Below, in pieces: positions 1 through 12,025 of a stretch of 64,000 nt of DNA (position 1 is the first letter of the stretch; the number at the start of each line of letters is the position of its first letter). A program made the translations under genes and the position numbers. Location: assembly GCA_012931725.1 (NCBI GenBank), contig CM022951.1:27743853-27807852 (forward strand), written 5' to 3'. The notes below the pieces were generated by a model, which was given only the letters and a program-made list of their open reading frames with translations, made no database searches and was not told the origin of the DNA. The stretch comes from Litsea cubeba. Taxonomy: Eukaryota > Streptophyta > Magnoliopsida > Laurales > Lauraceae.

Positions 1-362
1 TATTTCACTATTGATAAGAATTGTAAATCGGCTATAAATGCCAAAAATCGCCTTTTACGGCAAACATCGCCTTTAACGACCAAACAAATGAAATTGCCTC
101 TTATTGCATTTCAAAACCATGTCTTTTTCTTAAATATATGTGCAATGAAAACTTGAAAGAAGTTGATTTCCTTTTCTACTTGTGAATGTCAATATCCGGA
201 TCACCATTTGCAATTCCAAGTTGAGTAGAAAATCTGGCACACCCACCCAAAAAAAGAAAATGTTGATGCTTGCTTCGCCCTCCCGGGCGCGAAATGGTTG
301 GATCAAATGGACTCTCACGTCCGCTGACCTCGGTAAGCGCCGAGCAGAAGCGCGGTCCATCA
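1..362 (+). repeat. 3' part of the 5' LTR of the outer gypsy element
   Basis: It matches the end of the inner-element LTRs (20190-20539 and 36400-36771), including the ...TCCATCA terminus. The rest of this LTR lies off the left edge. The leader begins at 363. The first TGG after the LTR, at 367, is a possible primer-binding site, but I could not match it confidently to a tRNA. Confidence 0.8.
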
Positions 363-599
363 AGCTGGCACACCCGGTGGGACTCATTCATTTGAGAACA
401 TGATGCCTAGAAATGGAATATTTGCGTATCATATCTTTTGCTCTATGCTTATGCTTCCATTTCTTGATTCCTTGGCTCCTTTCTAGTCTGTGGCATATGT
501 TGGATTTCGCATCTAAAAATGAGAAGGGATTTTTTTTTTTGGAAATTTTTAATTATATCTTTGAATTTATTTCCACTCTCTATCTTCAGAAAAAAAATC

Positions 600-1065
600 A
601 GATTTTTTAGTTTGGATTCAAAATTGAGAAACTTTGATCCATTTCGTTTCGTTATGCGCTTGCAGAAATGTTGAGCCGGTTCGAATTATGGAATGGGTCA
701 TCGTTTATCTTCGATGAGTTCATTAGGAATCTCCAAAAAAAATAAAAAAAATCTAATTTCTCAATTTGGATTCAAAATTGAGAAACTTTGATCCTTTTCG
801 TTTCATTCATGCGCTTGCAGAAATGTTGAGCCGGTTCGAATTGTGGATTTGGCCATCGTTTCTCTTCGATGAATTCATTCGGGATCTTAAAAAAAAAATT
901 AAAAAAAATCAGATTTCTCAATTTGGATCCAAAACTGAGAAACTTTAATCCTTTCCGTTTCGTTCATGCGCTTGCAGAAATGTTGACCCGTTCGAATTGT
1001 GGATTGGGCCATCATTTCTCTTTGACGAATTCCTTAGGGATCTTTCAAAAAAAAAAAAAGGAAAA
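600..1065 (+). repeat. About 155-bp tandem repeats in the outer gypsy leader (3 copies)
   Basis: The landmark GGATTCAAAATTGAGAAAC recurs at about 614, 768 and (diverged) 925, giving spacings of 154 and 157 bp. Each unit also carries CGCTTGCAGAAATGTTGA. The inner element has the same module at 20833 and 21020, and diverged copies near 21590 and 21730. The short ORFs in this area are by-products of the repeats. Confidence 0.7.
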
Positions 1066-1439
1066 GAAAGAGGTGAAGAGCACTAAGGTTGCACCGATTG
1101 CGTTCTTTGAGCACGATTGATTCAAGAAAAGCCTTGTCAAGAGTGTGAAGATAGCTTGACTGTTCTAGGCAAGGGTCCTCCAAATGGGTTCATTAAGTAA
1201 TCTTACCCTTGCCCGGGGGCAATTCTATCAATTGGGGTTTCATAAGACAGGATTAGGAGGCCTATGTGTACTCTTCCGTCTTTAGATCTTCTTTAAAAAA
1301 AAATCTTCAAAAAAAAAAAAAACTTCCGTCATCTTCGGGTTCATATTTGAAAATTTTTTTGGTCTCTACCCTTATTGGCACTGGTGCTCGAAGAAATGTT
1401 GAGCCCGTGTTCGGATTGGAACACTACAACAAACTGTAG

Positions 1440-2460
1440 TTTTAGCCACGTTTTTAAAAATTCGTCGGTAAAAGTTTGATTTTCCCGACGTTTTTTAATT
1501 GTGTCGCTAAAATACCAAATTTTACCGACGTTTTTTTATTTCGTCGACAAAAATCACACTTTCGCCGAATTTTTTCAATAAAACGTCGGTAAATAACAAC
1601 ATTTTACCGACATTTTTTTACAAAACGTCGGCAGAGTTTACCATGAAATTCTCCCTTTTCTTAAAAAAAAAATCTTTTACGACGAAAAAAACGTCGGTAA
1701 AAATTTTTTATTTTATTTTATTTATTTTACCGACGTAAAAAACCGTCGGCAAAATATTTTAGCAAATTTTATTTATCTTTCTTTTTATTTTACCGACGAA
1801 AATTAACGTCGGTAAATATTTTTAGTATTTTTATTTTATTAATTTTACCGACGAAAATAAAAGCGTTGGCAAAACTTTTTTCCAATTTTTATTTATTTTA
1901 GTTTTGTTTTACCGACGAAAAACAAGTCGGTAAATGTTTTTTATGTATTTTTATTTTATTTTTTTGCCCCCGAAAGAAAAACATCGGCAAAACAATTTTT
2001 CTAATTTTTTTTCTTTTTATTTTACCGACGAAATAAAACGTCGGTAAATGTTTTTATGTATTTTTATTTTATTTTTTTTGCCGACGAAAACAGAACGTCG
2101 GCAAAACAATTTTTCAAATTTATTTTTTTGTTTTTATTGTACCGACGAAATAAAACGTCGGTAAATGTTTTTTTCTATTTTTATTTTATTTATTTTGCCG
2201 CTGAAACAAAACGTCGGCGAAACATTTTTTTCAATTTTTATTTATTTTTCTTTTTATTTTACCGACGGACAAGAACGTCGGTTAATGTTTTTTAGTATTT
2301 TTATTTTATTTATTTTACTGACGAAAAAAAACGTCGATAACATATTTTTTATTTTACGGACGGGAAAAAACGTCGGTAATATTGGATTTTTACTTTTATT
2401 TTGGTTATTTACCAATGAAAAAAGCGACGGTAAAACTTTTTTTCAATTTTTATTGATTTT
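1440..2460. repeat. Left subterminal repeat array of CACTA-1
   Basis: Short units pair TTTTACCGACGAAA with AACGTCGGTAAA, separated by T-rich spacers and repeated about every 60-80 bp. Such arrays are transposase-binding regions in the CACTA family. The phenylalanine-rich ORFs at 2056-2515 are read-through of this array, not genes. Confidence 0.8.
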
Positions 2461-3045
2461 TTGTGTAATAAATTATATTCTCAACTTGTTATATGATAAT
2501 GGATACATCCTCTAAGGATTGACATTATCAAAGGATGGAAACAATCAATCAATCTAATAGGATCCTTAGGCTATGTACAAAGTAACATAAATTAGTAAAA
2601 TCAGACCCATCGAACAAAACGAAACAATAAATCTCAGTTGAGTCTACATCCAAGAATCAATTATATGCCCCCTGTAAATGTCATAAATTCGAGCTACAGA
2701 ATCTCAAGTTCCTATATTCCAACATTCCAATATCATGATAAATTTCAACAAACAACCAAAAACTAAGAAATTCCAACAAATTAAGAATAATCAACAAACA
2801 ACAAATTACAAAAAACTGAAAAAAAAGAAAAGAATATTAAAATAAAACGAAATCCTTTCATGAAAAAATAATAATAATAAAATTGCACGAGCTTACCTTT
2901 GATTATTGTGGTTCTCTAGTATAGTTTTCTGAATCTCAAAAGGATATTCATAAAAACAGAGAAGAAAAGAGAACCCTTATTAGAGAGTAGTACAATATAT
3001 GCGTCTTGCTGACATTCGACAAGGAGGAGGAGGAAAAGAAGAAAG
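2461..3045. other. Unassigned CACTA-1 internal sequence
   Basis: AT-rich sequence between the left subterminal array and the copia insertion. No coding signal or recognised motif was seen. Positions 3041-3045 (GAAAG) are the left target duplication of the copia element. Confidence 0.5.
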
Positions 3046-5040
3046 TGAAAGAAACTGCGATTCAAATCTGAACATCACTAGGGGAAGACGTTTATGGCTG
3101 ATTTGTAACATGACAGATTTTAAAAAATCTGATTTGGGCATCATAAATCAGCCATAGTGATCGCAAAAGAACTCCATGAATTCATGACCAACAAGTGTAT
3201 AATTGAAGGAGAATCAAGAAGACTGTTACCTTGAAGATTTGTAGACTTCAAATCTCTGGAAAAATAAATCCAAAGGGCTGAACTCAGACTTGCAATTACC
3301 AAACAACTTGCTGGAATTTTCTGCAGTAGAATTGCCTTTGATCTTCTTCTCTATCTCACTTCCAAATCTGATTGGCTAAGATGGTGGGATCTTAATCTAG
3401 GGATTTGAGAACTATTTTCTATGGAAAACTGTCAGACCTTAAACTTTCTTCAATGAAGAAGAAAGAACCAAAGGGCTGGACGTGTGGGACTTGTGCTCTT
3501 TCTTGTTGTGGACGTCCAAGGGGAAGCTTGCATCCTTTTTTATAGAAACTTGGAATAGCTTTCGTTAAAAACTATCTCTTCTAATTCTCATAGATGTTCT
3601 AAAAGGAAAGTATAATCTGAAGATTTATTTCCTTTTAGAAACACTCCAATCAGAAAAGCAAACTAAGGAAAATCCCACAAACTTTGGCAATTAGTAATTC
3701 TAGTTGCACAACACTTACTAATTTAAGTTTCTAATTCAAAAAAGAAAACTTTCTTATAGGAATACTAATCCAAAGAGGAGTCCAACCTTCCAAGTAGAGA
3801 GACCTACTCAAAGTTGGAAACCTTAACCATGGAAATCCCATTATGGACGTCCCACATACTAATGCACACCATGGCCCATAAATAATTTATCTAGAATTAA
3901 ATTCATGTATGCCATCAAAGGCCTATTTGAATTTAAACTCAAAATTATTTTTCCACTAAAATAATTCAACCATATGTTATATAAACATTTTAGGAAACCA
4001 TGCCAATCTTGGAAAGTGACTAGAGAAGGGAGCAAAAGACATATTTGCCATTGGCTCCCAAAATGACCAAAATGTCCATGCTAAACCCATAACAGCATTA
4101 AGATCATTTTAACCTTAACTCATTCCACTAAAGAGTTATGGTTGAACTCCAGGGACAAATATTTAATATAATAAGCTCGTCATAAAATGACAGTTGTCTT
4201 CGACCTACTAAGTGTAATGACCTGAATGCCCCTCTATGTAACATCCATAATCAAGTCAGGTTATCCAATGTACTATAAACCTTAGAACTTCATATCCTTA
4301 ACTTAATCATCATCCGGATATCATTCTCTTGGTCCAGGGAGCGACCCACAAGTTCAATATCCATATGGAACATCCATATACTAAGATCTTAGATTTTGAT
4401 GATTAATCGGATAATTCTGAGGGGACGATCATTCCATCATTAGACGGCATAGATTCTTTATTGCATCTGCACGTCGCAACTGATCAAGTCCGAGTACCCA
4501 AAACACAGAGCTGTTAACCCATGGAAAGAATCTCACCCATAGTGAATTAAAGCACAAGAACTTGACTTCGTCAGTTCATCCACAAATGCTCAAGGTTAAG
4601 AGCACTGGTCACTCAGTAGCATGCGGTGACTTGATCTCTCTCAGTGATAGTACTATTTTAGAGATCACACCTACCATGGTCCCGTTCAATGCATTGCATA
4701 TGCACTAATGAGATAAATCCGGAAAAGTCTTCCCATGACTTAGGTAAGTCATCCTGAATACAGGAGAGTCTCTCACCATAACTTATACCAAGATGATGTG
4801 CCCAGCTCCATCTCTCAGTTATGAACAAATATGTTGTTTCCAGTGTCCATGAATTAGACCTATCTGTGTGTAGACTCTGCACACCTAATTCATTTACTAG
4901 AAACAATTGGCCTTACACAACCATACATATATACATGTTTTAAAGAGAAAAGAGTCTTTCCATTAATTGACCAGTAAATATCCAGTAACAAAAGATGATA
5001 GTGCAGCTAGTGGGCTTTAGGGCAAACACCAATCCCAACA
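3046..5040 (-). repeat. 3' LTR of copia-1
   Basis: On the minus strand it starts TGTTGGGATT and ends CAGTTTCTTTCA. It is collinear with 9127-11139, but lacks about 20 bp that the other copy has near 10360 and differs at scattered bases. The adjacent polypurine tract is at its right edge. Confidence 0.92.
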
Positions 5041-5055
5041 AAGTCCCACTTGCAC
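5041..5055 (-). promoter_or_regulatory. Polypurine tract of copia-1
   Basis: On the minus strand the bases immediately before the 3' LTR read GCAAGTGGGACTT. This is the expected purine-rich primer for plus-strand DNA synthesis. Confidence 0.7.
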
Positions 5056-5084
5056 TAAAGATTACTACTTCCTAACCTAACACC

Positions 5085-6655
5085 CAGAGACTCAACATGA
5101 GAAGTAAAGACTTTCTCAGTAAGAGTCTTAGTGAATGGGTCAGCTAAGTTATTTGCTGAAGCAATATGTTCCACCACTATTTCTCCATCCTGAATGAATT
5201 CCCGGATCAAGTGGTACTTTCTCTGAATGTGCTTGCCTTTCTAGTGATTCCTGGGCTCTTTGCACTGTGCTACAGCACCAGTGTTATCGCAGTACATGAC
5301 AATCGGTTTATGCACTGCAGGAACTACTCCCAATTCCAATAGGAATTTTCTGAGCCAAACTGCTTCCTTCGCAGCTTCCGATGCCGCCACATACTCTGCT
5401 TCCATGGTAGAATCAGCAGTACATGATTGCTTGATACTTCTCCATGATATAGCCCTCCTGACAGAGTAAAGACGTACCTTGAAGTAGACTTTCTGACATC
5501 ACTATCAGATTGGAAATCAGAGTCTGTATACGCCAAAGGCGTTAGATCATCTGCTCGAAAGGTTAGCATATAATCTTTCGTTCTCCGAAGATACTTGAAT
5601 ATATGCTTAACAGCTGTCCAATGCATAGATCCAAGGTTTGACTGATATCTGCTAACCATGCCAACGGCAAAACAAATATCTGGTGTAGTACATAACATAA
5701 CATACATGAGGCTTCCAACAGCGGATGCGTATGGAACTCTCCTCATGTTCTCTATCTCTTCAGATGTATTTGGACATTGATCTCGAGACAGTGGTACTCC
5801 ATGTCTAGAAGGTAGCAAGCCCTTCTTGGAGTCATGCATGTTAAACTTGACCAATATCTTCTCAATATATAAAGATTGGGATAAGGCTAACATCTTATTC
5901 TTTCGATCACGCAAAAGCTTGATCCCTAAGATATAGCTGGCCTCACCCAAATCCTTCATCTGAAATTGGGAGGATAACCAAACCTTTGTGGATGACAATA
6001 TACCTACATCATTTCCAATGAGCAATATGTCATCTACATACAGAACTAAAAATTCAACTGCTTTTCCACTTCCTTTCTTATACACACATGGTTCATTAAT
6101 GTTTTGATCAAAGCCAAAAGATTTGACTGCCTGATTAAACTTGATGTTCCATGCTCTAGATGCTTGCTTAAGTCCGTAAATGGACTTCTTAAGTTTACAA
6201 ACCATGTTATTTTGGCCACTAGCAATGAAGCCCTCTGGTTGCATCATATAGATGCATTCGTCAAGACTTCCATTAAGAAAAGCTGTCTTGACATCCATCT
6301 GCCATATCTCGTAGTCATAATGACATGCGATGGCCAAGAGAATCCTTATAGCCACTGGTGAAAAGGTTTCCTCATAATCGATACCCTCTTTCTGAGTATA
6401 TCCTTTCGCCACCAGTCTTGCTTTGAAGGTTTCCACCTTCCCATCCACTCCTCTCTTCCTCTTGTAGATCCACTTGCACCCTATGGGTTTAATCCCTTCA
6501 GGTGCCTCTACAAGTTCCCAGACTTGATTGGAATACAAAGAATCCATTTCAGATTTCATCGCTTGCTGCCATATGTCAGCAGCTATATCCGTTATTGCTT
6601 CATCATAACTAGTAGGATCCTCAACCAGATCTTCAGAGTCTGTCTTAAAAGACAC
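5085..6655 (-). pseudogene. Copia-1 reverse transcriptase and RNase H
   Basis: The open part (5324-6655) carries the copia RT signature: the WIYKRKRG region, LLAIACHYDYEIWQMDVKTA, YGLKQASRAW and the catalytic YVDD at 6029-6040. The RNase H start is marked by YTDSDFQSD. A frameshift near 5455 moves the rest of RNase H (the YCDNTGA motif and a later NLADPFTK-like stretch, down to about 5085) into another frame. One in-frame TAG (6674-6676) separates this from the upstream integrase part; the two ORFs are otherwise in the same frame. It would have been one polyprotein with the integrase. Confidence 0.9.
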
Positions 6656-6673
6656 TCCTAGATATCTTTCTAG

Positions 6674-7720
6674 CTATCTAGAAATCCTCCCACTATGACG
6701 AGGCTCCGGAGTGTTAAAAGGAATATCTTGTTCATCTACTGTCTTAGGATCTGGTACAGATGTTATAGGAGATCCTGGAAGAATCTCCTCAAGGGTTTCT
6801 TTACAATTAAGCTCTTGGTACATCATACAATCATCCTCCAAGTACCTAGCATGAGTGCTGACAAGCACTTTTTGCTCCTTTGGATGATGAAAGATGCCAC
6901 CTCTCGTTCCCTTAGGATACCCAATGGAGTAGCACATTTTCGATCTGGGTTCCAGCTTGGTAGCTTTATCATTCAGTACATAGCCTGGACAACCCCAAAT
7001 GTGGATATGTCTTAAACTAGGTTTTCGACCTGTCCACATTTCTTGCTGTGTCCTAGGTACTGATTTTGAAGGTACCAGATTTAAAATGTATGCTGCTGCT
7101 TCTAGGGCATATCCCCAAAAAGATATGGGTAGGGTTGCATGACTCATCATGGACCTTACCATATCAAGAAGGGTACGGTTTATTCTCTCCGCTACACCAT
7201 TTTGCTGGGGTGTACCCGGTGCAGACAACTGAGACACAATCCCATGTTGTGTGAGGTACTCTTTGAACTCACCCAGGAGGTACTCGCCACCTCGATCAGA
7301 TCGAAGGGCTTTGATATGTTTCCCTAGTTGTAACTCCGCCTCAGCCTTGAATTGCTTGAATTTATCAAACGCCCTAGACTTGCATCGCATTAAGTACACA
7401 TATCCATACCTAGAGTAATCATTAGTGAAGGTGATGTAATACTCATACCCTCCTCGAGCCGGTTTGTTCATAGGACCACACACATCAGTGTGAATCAATT
7501 CTAACAACTCTTTTGACCTTAGTCCCTTTCCAGAGAATGACCGTTTGGTCATCTTTCCCTTGAGACAAGATTCGCAATGAGGAAAAGGTTCGAAATCTAA
7601 TGAGCTTAAAGGCCCATCTTCTACCAACCTCTGAATCCGTTTTAGGTTAATGTGACCCAAACGTAAGTGCCAAAGATATGTGTCATTGATTGAAGATACC
7701 TTCCTTTTAAGGGAAGTTGA
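6674..7720 (-). pseudogene. Copia-1 integrase
   Basis: It opens with the GAG-pre-integrase zinc-binding segment (LWHLRLGHIN, then HCESCLKGK) and continues into the integrase core: HTDVCGPM with the first Asp, LRSDRGGEY with the second, and NGVAERINRTL with the Glu. The C-terminal part (RKPSLRHIHIWGCPGYV) is typical of copia. The frame is open from about 7720 to the TAG at 6674-6676 and is broken upstream by indels. Confidence 0.9.
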
Positions 7721-7970
7721 GTTTTCTTATTGTACATTATGCAGTGTGGGAACAATAGGATATATATAAAATAAGTTGTCATGTATTCTACCGGAACATA
7801 TAATATTTCCATCTCTACTGATATCAACACCAGAATGGAAATAAACTGAATAATTAAATTCAATTAATCTGGAAACTGAAATTAAATTCTTCCTCATGTC
7901 CGGAACATAGAAACATTATTTAAAACTAATATCCTATCACATGGAAAATATAAGGTAACAACTTCTACTG

Positions 7971-8274
7971 CAACTGCCCAAACTTTAGCTCCAGTTCCAA
8001 CTCTAAAGGCAAACTCTCATTTCTCAATCCTCTGCATTATCTGAAACCCCAGCAATGAATTGCAGATATGATTAGTGGCTCCTGAGTCTACTATCCATGA
8101 GTCAGTAGAATCAACCACTAGACAACTGCCCAAACTTTAGCTCCAGTTCCAACTCTAAAGGCAAACTCTCATTTCTCAATCCTCTGCATTATCTGAAACC
8201 CCAGCAATGAATTGCAGATATGATTAGTGGCTCCTGAGTCTACTATCCATGAGTCAGTAGAATCAACCACTAGA
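7971..8274. repeat. 152-bp perfect-looking tandem duplication in copia-1 protease region
   Basis: The segment starting CAACTGCCCAAACTTTAG at 7971 is repeated immediately at 8123. It carries the codons for the protease active-site neighbourhood. 152 is not a multiple of three, so the duplication breaks the frame. The related copy at 42.8 kb has a single unit. Confidence 0.9.
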
Positions 8275-8534
8275 CAAGTTTCAATGTAGTATGAAAAAGA
8301 TGTACCTTTCTTAACTGAGGCTAGCAACTTGGGACAATCTTTCTTCCAATGACCTTTGAGGCCACATTTGAAGCATTTTCCTTTGGGCTTTCCATCTGTA
8401 CCCTTGTCCTTCTTTTTGCCAGTATTGTCCTTTTTCTGCCATTTTCCCTTATTCTGCTTCTTCTGGAACTTCTTCCCTTTCGGGTTTAGTTTAGAGGAAG
8501 ACTGGAAAAAGTGAGCTTGGGCTTTGGGCTTCAT
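8169..8534 (-). pseudogene. Copia-1 gag C-terminus (zinc knuckle) and aspartic protease start
   Basis: A lysine-rich linker is followed by the nucleocapsid knuckle CFKCGLKGHWKKDC (CX2CX4HX4C), then WIVDSGATNHIC, the Asp-Ser-Gly active site of the copia protease. The frame ends in the tandem duplication. The N-terminal gag domain that should precede it is missing because of the deletion at 8533-8540; the homologous copy at 43229-43816 still has it. Confidence 0.88.
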
Positions 8535-8540
8535 GATGGC
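8533..8540. other. Deletion junction removing about 1.74 kb of gag and leader from copia-1
   Basis: Left of the junction copia-1 matches copia-2 up to 43228. Right of it, copia-1 matches copia-2 from about 44963. Copia-2 has the heptamer TGATGGC at both edges (43222 and 44963), while copia-1 has only one. This is the signature of a deletion between short direct repeats. Confidence 0.85.
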
Positions 8541-9113
8541 TCCCTGTTCTTCGGACTTCTAATCCTTATCGAACTAGGACATCAAAAATAGATCTCATCT
8601 TGCACCAAGAAGTCTTGTCTCCTCAACCACTAGGAATCCGGTTACTTGCAACCTATCTTGCTTGAAACTTTCTTCTTCTTGCTTATTCCAATAAATCAAA
8701 TATATACAAGCAAACCCATAAAAAACAAAACCCCAAATTACATTAGAGATACCTATGCTTTTTTAAGAAAGCTTACATCAAGACTAGTTGGAATAAAAGT
8801 AAAGAAAGAATTACAACTTCCTATGATTGCTAAACACACAATCGTACACTTTCCAACTAATGAAAAAACATCAAAATCCACATAACAATCATGCGAATCA
8901 TCAAGGATGCATTATAAGGCTGCAGACAAAGAGGTTAGTGCATGCAAACACACTATGTACATCATTAAACAAATCTGGAAAATAAATTCCAGCATTGTTA
9001 ATGAAACTTGTACACAACATGCATCTAAATATTACTTTAGTAGGTGCCACCATGCCCATAATCAATCTAGGATTAATTATACACAACATGGGATCATGAT
9101 TTCACATGGAGTG
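8541..9113 (-). other. Copia-1 leader between the primer site and the deletion
   Basis: It is collinear with 44970-45542 of copia-2. No coding capacity was seen; the short ORFs on both strands are not conserved between the copies. Confidence 0.6.
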
Positions 9114-9125
9114 GCTCTGATACCA
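9114..9125 (-). promoter_or_regulatory. Primer-binding site of copia-1 (initiator Met tRNA)
   Basis: On the minus strand it reads TGGTATCAGAGC, the plant consensus complementary to the 3' end of initiator methionine tRNA. It begins one base inside the 5' LTR end. Confidence 0.93.
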
Positions 9126-9126
9126 C

Positions 9127-11139
9127 TGAAAGAAACTGCGATTCAAATCTGAACATCACTAGGGGAAGACGTTCATGGCTGATTTGTAACATGACAGATT
9201 TTAAAATATCTGATTTGGGCAGCATAAATCAGCCATAGTGATCGCAAAAGAACTCCATGAATTCATGACCAACTACTGTATAATTAAAGGAGAATCAAGA
9301 AGACTATTACCTTGAAGATTTGTAGACTTCAAATCTCTGGAAAAATAGATCCAAAGGGCTGAACTCAGACTTGCAATTACCAAACAACTTGCTGGAATTT
9401 TCTGCAGTAGAATTGCCTTTGATCTCTTCTCTATCTTACTTCTAAATCTGATTGGCTAAGATGGTGGGATCTTAATCTAGGGATTTGAGAACTATTTTCT
9501 ATGGAAAAATCTCAGATCTTAAACTTTCTTCAATGAAGAAGAAAGAACCAAAGGGCTGGACGTGTGGGACTTGTGCTTTTTCTTGTTGTGGATGTCCAAG
9601 GGGAAGCTTGCATCCTTTTTTATAGAAACTTGGAATAGCATTCCTTAAAAACTATCTCTTCTAATTCTCATAGATGTTCTAAAAGGAAAGTATAATCTAA
9701 AGATTTATTTTCTTTTAGAAACACTCCAATTAGAAACGGAAACGAAGGAACATCCCACAAACTTTGGCAATTAGTAATTCTAGTTGCACAACACTTACTA
9801 ATTTAAGTTTCTAATTCAAAAAAGGAAACTTTCTTATAGGAATACTAATCCAAAGAGGAGTCCAACCTTCCAAGTAGAGAGACCTACTCAAAGTTGGAAA
9901 CCTTGCCTATGGAAATCCCATTATGAACGTCCCACATACTAATGCACACCATGGCCCACAAATAATTTATCTAGAATTAAATTCATGTATGCCATCAAAG
10001 GCCTATTTGAATGTAAACTCAAAATTATTATTCCACTAAAATAATTCAACCATATGTTATATAAACATTTTAGGAAACCATGCCAATCTTGGAAAGTGAC
10101 TAGAGAAGGGACCAAAAGACATATTTGCCATTGGCTCCCAAAATGACCAAAATGTCCATGCTAAACCCATAGCAACATTAAGATCATTTTAACCTTAACT
10201 CATTCCACTAAAGAGTTATGGTTGAACTCCAGGGACAAATATTTAATATAATAAGCTCGTCATAAAATGACAGTTGTCTTCGACCTACTAAGTGTAATGA
10301 CTTGAATGCCCCTCTATGTAACATCCATAATCAAGTCAGGTTATCCAATGTACTATCAACCTTCTCGATTACATCTAAACCTTAGAACTTCATATCCTTA
10401 ACTTAATCATCATCCGGATATCATTCTCTTGGTCCAGGGAGCGACCCACAAGTTCAATATCCATATGGAACATCCATATACTAAGATCTTAGATTTTGAT
10501 GATTAATCGGATAATTCTGAGGGGACGATCATTCCATCATTAGACGGCATAGATTCTTTATTGCATCTGCACGTCCCAACTGATCAAGTCCGTGTACCCA
10601 AAACACAGAGCTGTTGACCCATGAAAAGAATGTCACCCATAGTGAATTAAAGCACAAGGACTTGACTTCGTCAGTTCATCTACAAATGCTCAAGATTAAG
10701 AGCACTGGTCACTCAGTAGCATGAGGTGACTTGATCTCTTTCAGTGATAGTACTATTTTAGAGATCACACCTACCATGGTCCTGTTTAATGCATTACATA
10801 TGCACTAATGAGATAAATCCGGGAAAGTCCTCCCATGACTTAGGTAAGTCACCCTGAATACAGGAGAGTCTCTCACTATAACTTATACCAAGATGAAGTG
10901 CCCAGCTCCATCTCTCAGTTATGAACAAATATGTTGTTTCCAGTGTCCATGAATTAGACCTATCTGTGTGTAGACACTAGACACCTAATTCATTTACTAA
11001 AAATAATGGGCCTTACACAACCATACATATATACATGTTTAAGCAGAAAATAGTCATTCCTTTAAATAACCAGTAAATATCTAGTAACAAAAGATGAGAG
11101 TGCAGCTAGTGGGCTTTAGGGCATACACTAATCCCAACA
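9127..11139 (-). repeat. 5' LTR of copia-1
   Basis: A 2.0 kb TG...CA repeat collinear with 3046-5040. The primer site abuts its inner edge and the GAAAG duplication abuts its outer edge. Confidence 0.92.
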
Positions 11140-11144
11140 GAAAG

Positions 11145-11649
11145 AAGAGAGAAGCTTTTTCCTGCGTTCGATCGAGTTTGAAATCCAGAGCAAACAAGAG
11201 AAAGCAAAGCATTGGAGGGAGATTTTCCCAACGAACGACGACGGACATGCCGAGAGTTAGGGAAACATAGGGAAACTCTTTTTTTATCTATCTATCTCCT
11301 TTACTTTCCCAAGCCAAATAAAAATAGCATCACATTCCCAGGCCAAATAATATAGAATCTGGTCGACGTATACAATTCTATAGACGGTATATGGATTAGG
11401 AAACTAGATCGAAGTAAACTAGATTAAGAGATTGTAATTATCATATATGGAGGCTTTAAAATTCCTTTCCAAACAAAAGGACATAAAAATTAGATTAACA
11501 TTATAGGAGTTCGGATCCTGTAAGGCTTGCAATTCATAGTAACCTAAAAAAAATCCCTCTGGATTTTACTCAGTTAGCTCAAGATCTTAAGGAGATCCTT
11601 AAAGACACCTTTTCATTTTACTGAAAAGGACTCCTTCCCCCATTATATA
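11145..11649. other. Unassigned CACTA-1 internal sequence right of the copia insertion
   Basis: It rejoins the sequence left of 3041 when the copia element is removed. No gene or recognised motif was seen. Confidence 0.5.
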
Positions 11650-11868
11650 CACTACAACAAGTTGCACTTTTAGCGACGTTCTTTAGCGACGTTTTTATAT
11701 TTTCGTCGGTAAAGACAGGTATTTCCCGACGTTTTTAATTTTGTCGGTAAAAGTAGACTTTTACCGACGTTTTATTAAAAAAGGTCGGTAAAATCCTTTA
11801 TTTTACCTACGTCTTTTAATAAAACGTCGGCAAATTTCATTTTGCTAATTTATTTTGTCAATAAGATC
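11650..11868. repeat. Second CACTA-type left terminus nested in CACTA-1
   Basis: It starts CACTACAACAAGTTGC and follows the same order of CCGACG/CGTCGG units as 1422-1640. The three bases before it (ATA) do not match the GAA after 15736, and no right end of its own was found. It is probably a truncated, related element or a rearranged end. Confidence 0.65.
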
Positions 11869-12025
11869 TTCGAGCAGCAATGAGAATGGAATGGAAGTTG
11901 TGCTGAGAGATGAAGCCCCAGCCATCTACCAGATCCGTTACAGTTATGCTAAGAGAAACGGAATTAGAAAATGCGGCTTTGCTTGGAAAGTTGTTGGCAT
12001 GCACTCTATTCGCTCTACTCCATAA
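11855..12025 (+). pseudogene. Captured gene fragment (C-terminal exon-like), unrecognised
   Basis: A frame runs from about 11855 to a TAA at 12023-12025. It is compositionally unlike its surroundings: balanced base use and a varied residue mix, with segments EVVLRDEAPAIYQIRYSY and CGFAWKVVGMHSIRSTP before the stop. The next 150 bp look like a 3' untranslated region. I do not recognise the protein. CACTA elements often carry host-gene pieces, so a captured terminal exon is the likeliest reading; a remnant of the element's own gene is possible. Confidence 0.45.

Larger units (their letters stand above)
3046..11139 (-). mobile_element. Copia-1: complete Ty1/copia retrotransposon with defective genes
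   Basis: Both LTRs run TG...CA and are flanked by the 5-bp direct duplication GAAAG (3041-3045 and 11140-11144). On the minus strand the order is 5' LTR, primer-binding site, (deleted) gag, zinc knuckle/protease, integrase, RT, RNase H, polypurine tract, 3' LTR. Integrase preceding RT is the defining copia order. The coding region has stops, a frameshifting tandem duplication and a deletion of most of gag. Confidence 0.93.

Noticed and set aside
2056..2515. Phe/Tyr-rich ORFs in the left CACTA-1 array
   Set aside because: They translate T-rich subterminal repeats, have no domain and are not conserved.
4658..4906. ORFs within the copia LTRs and leaders
   Set aside because: Not conserved among the LTR copies in the window.
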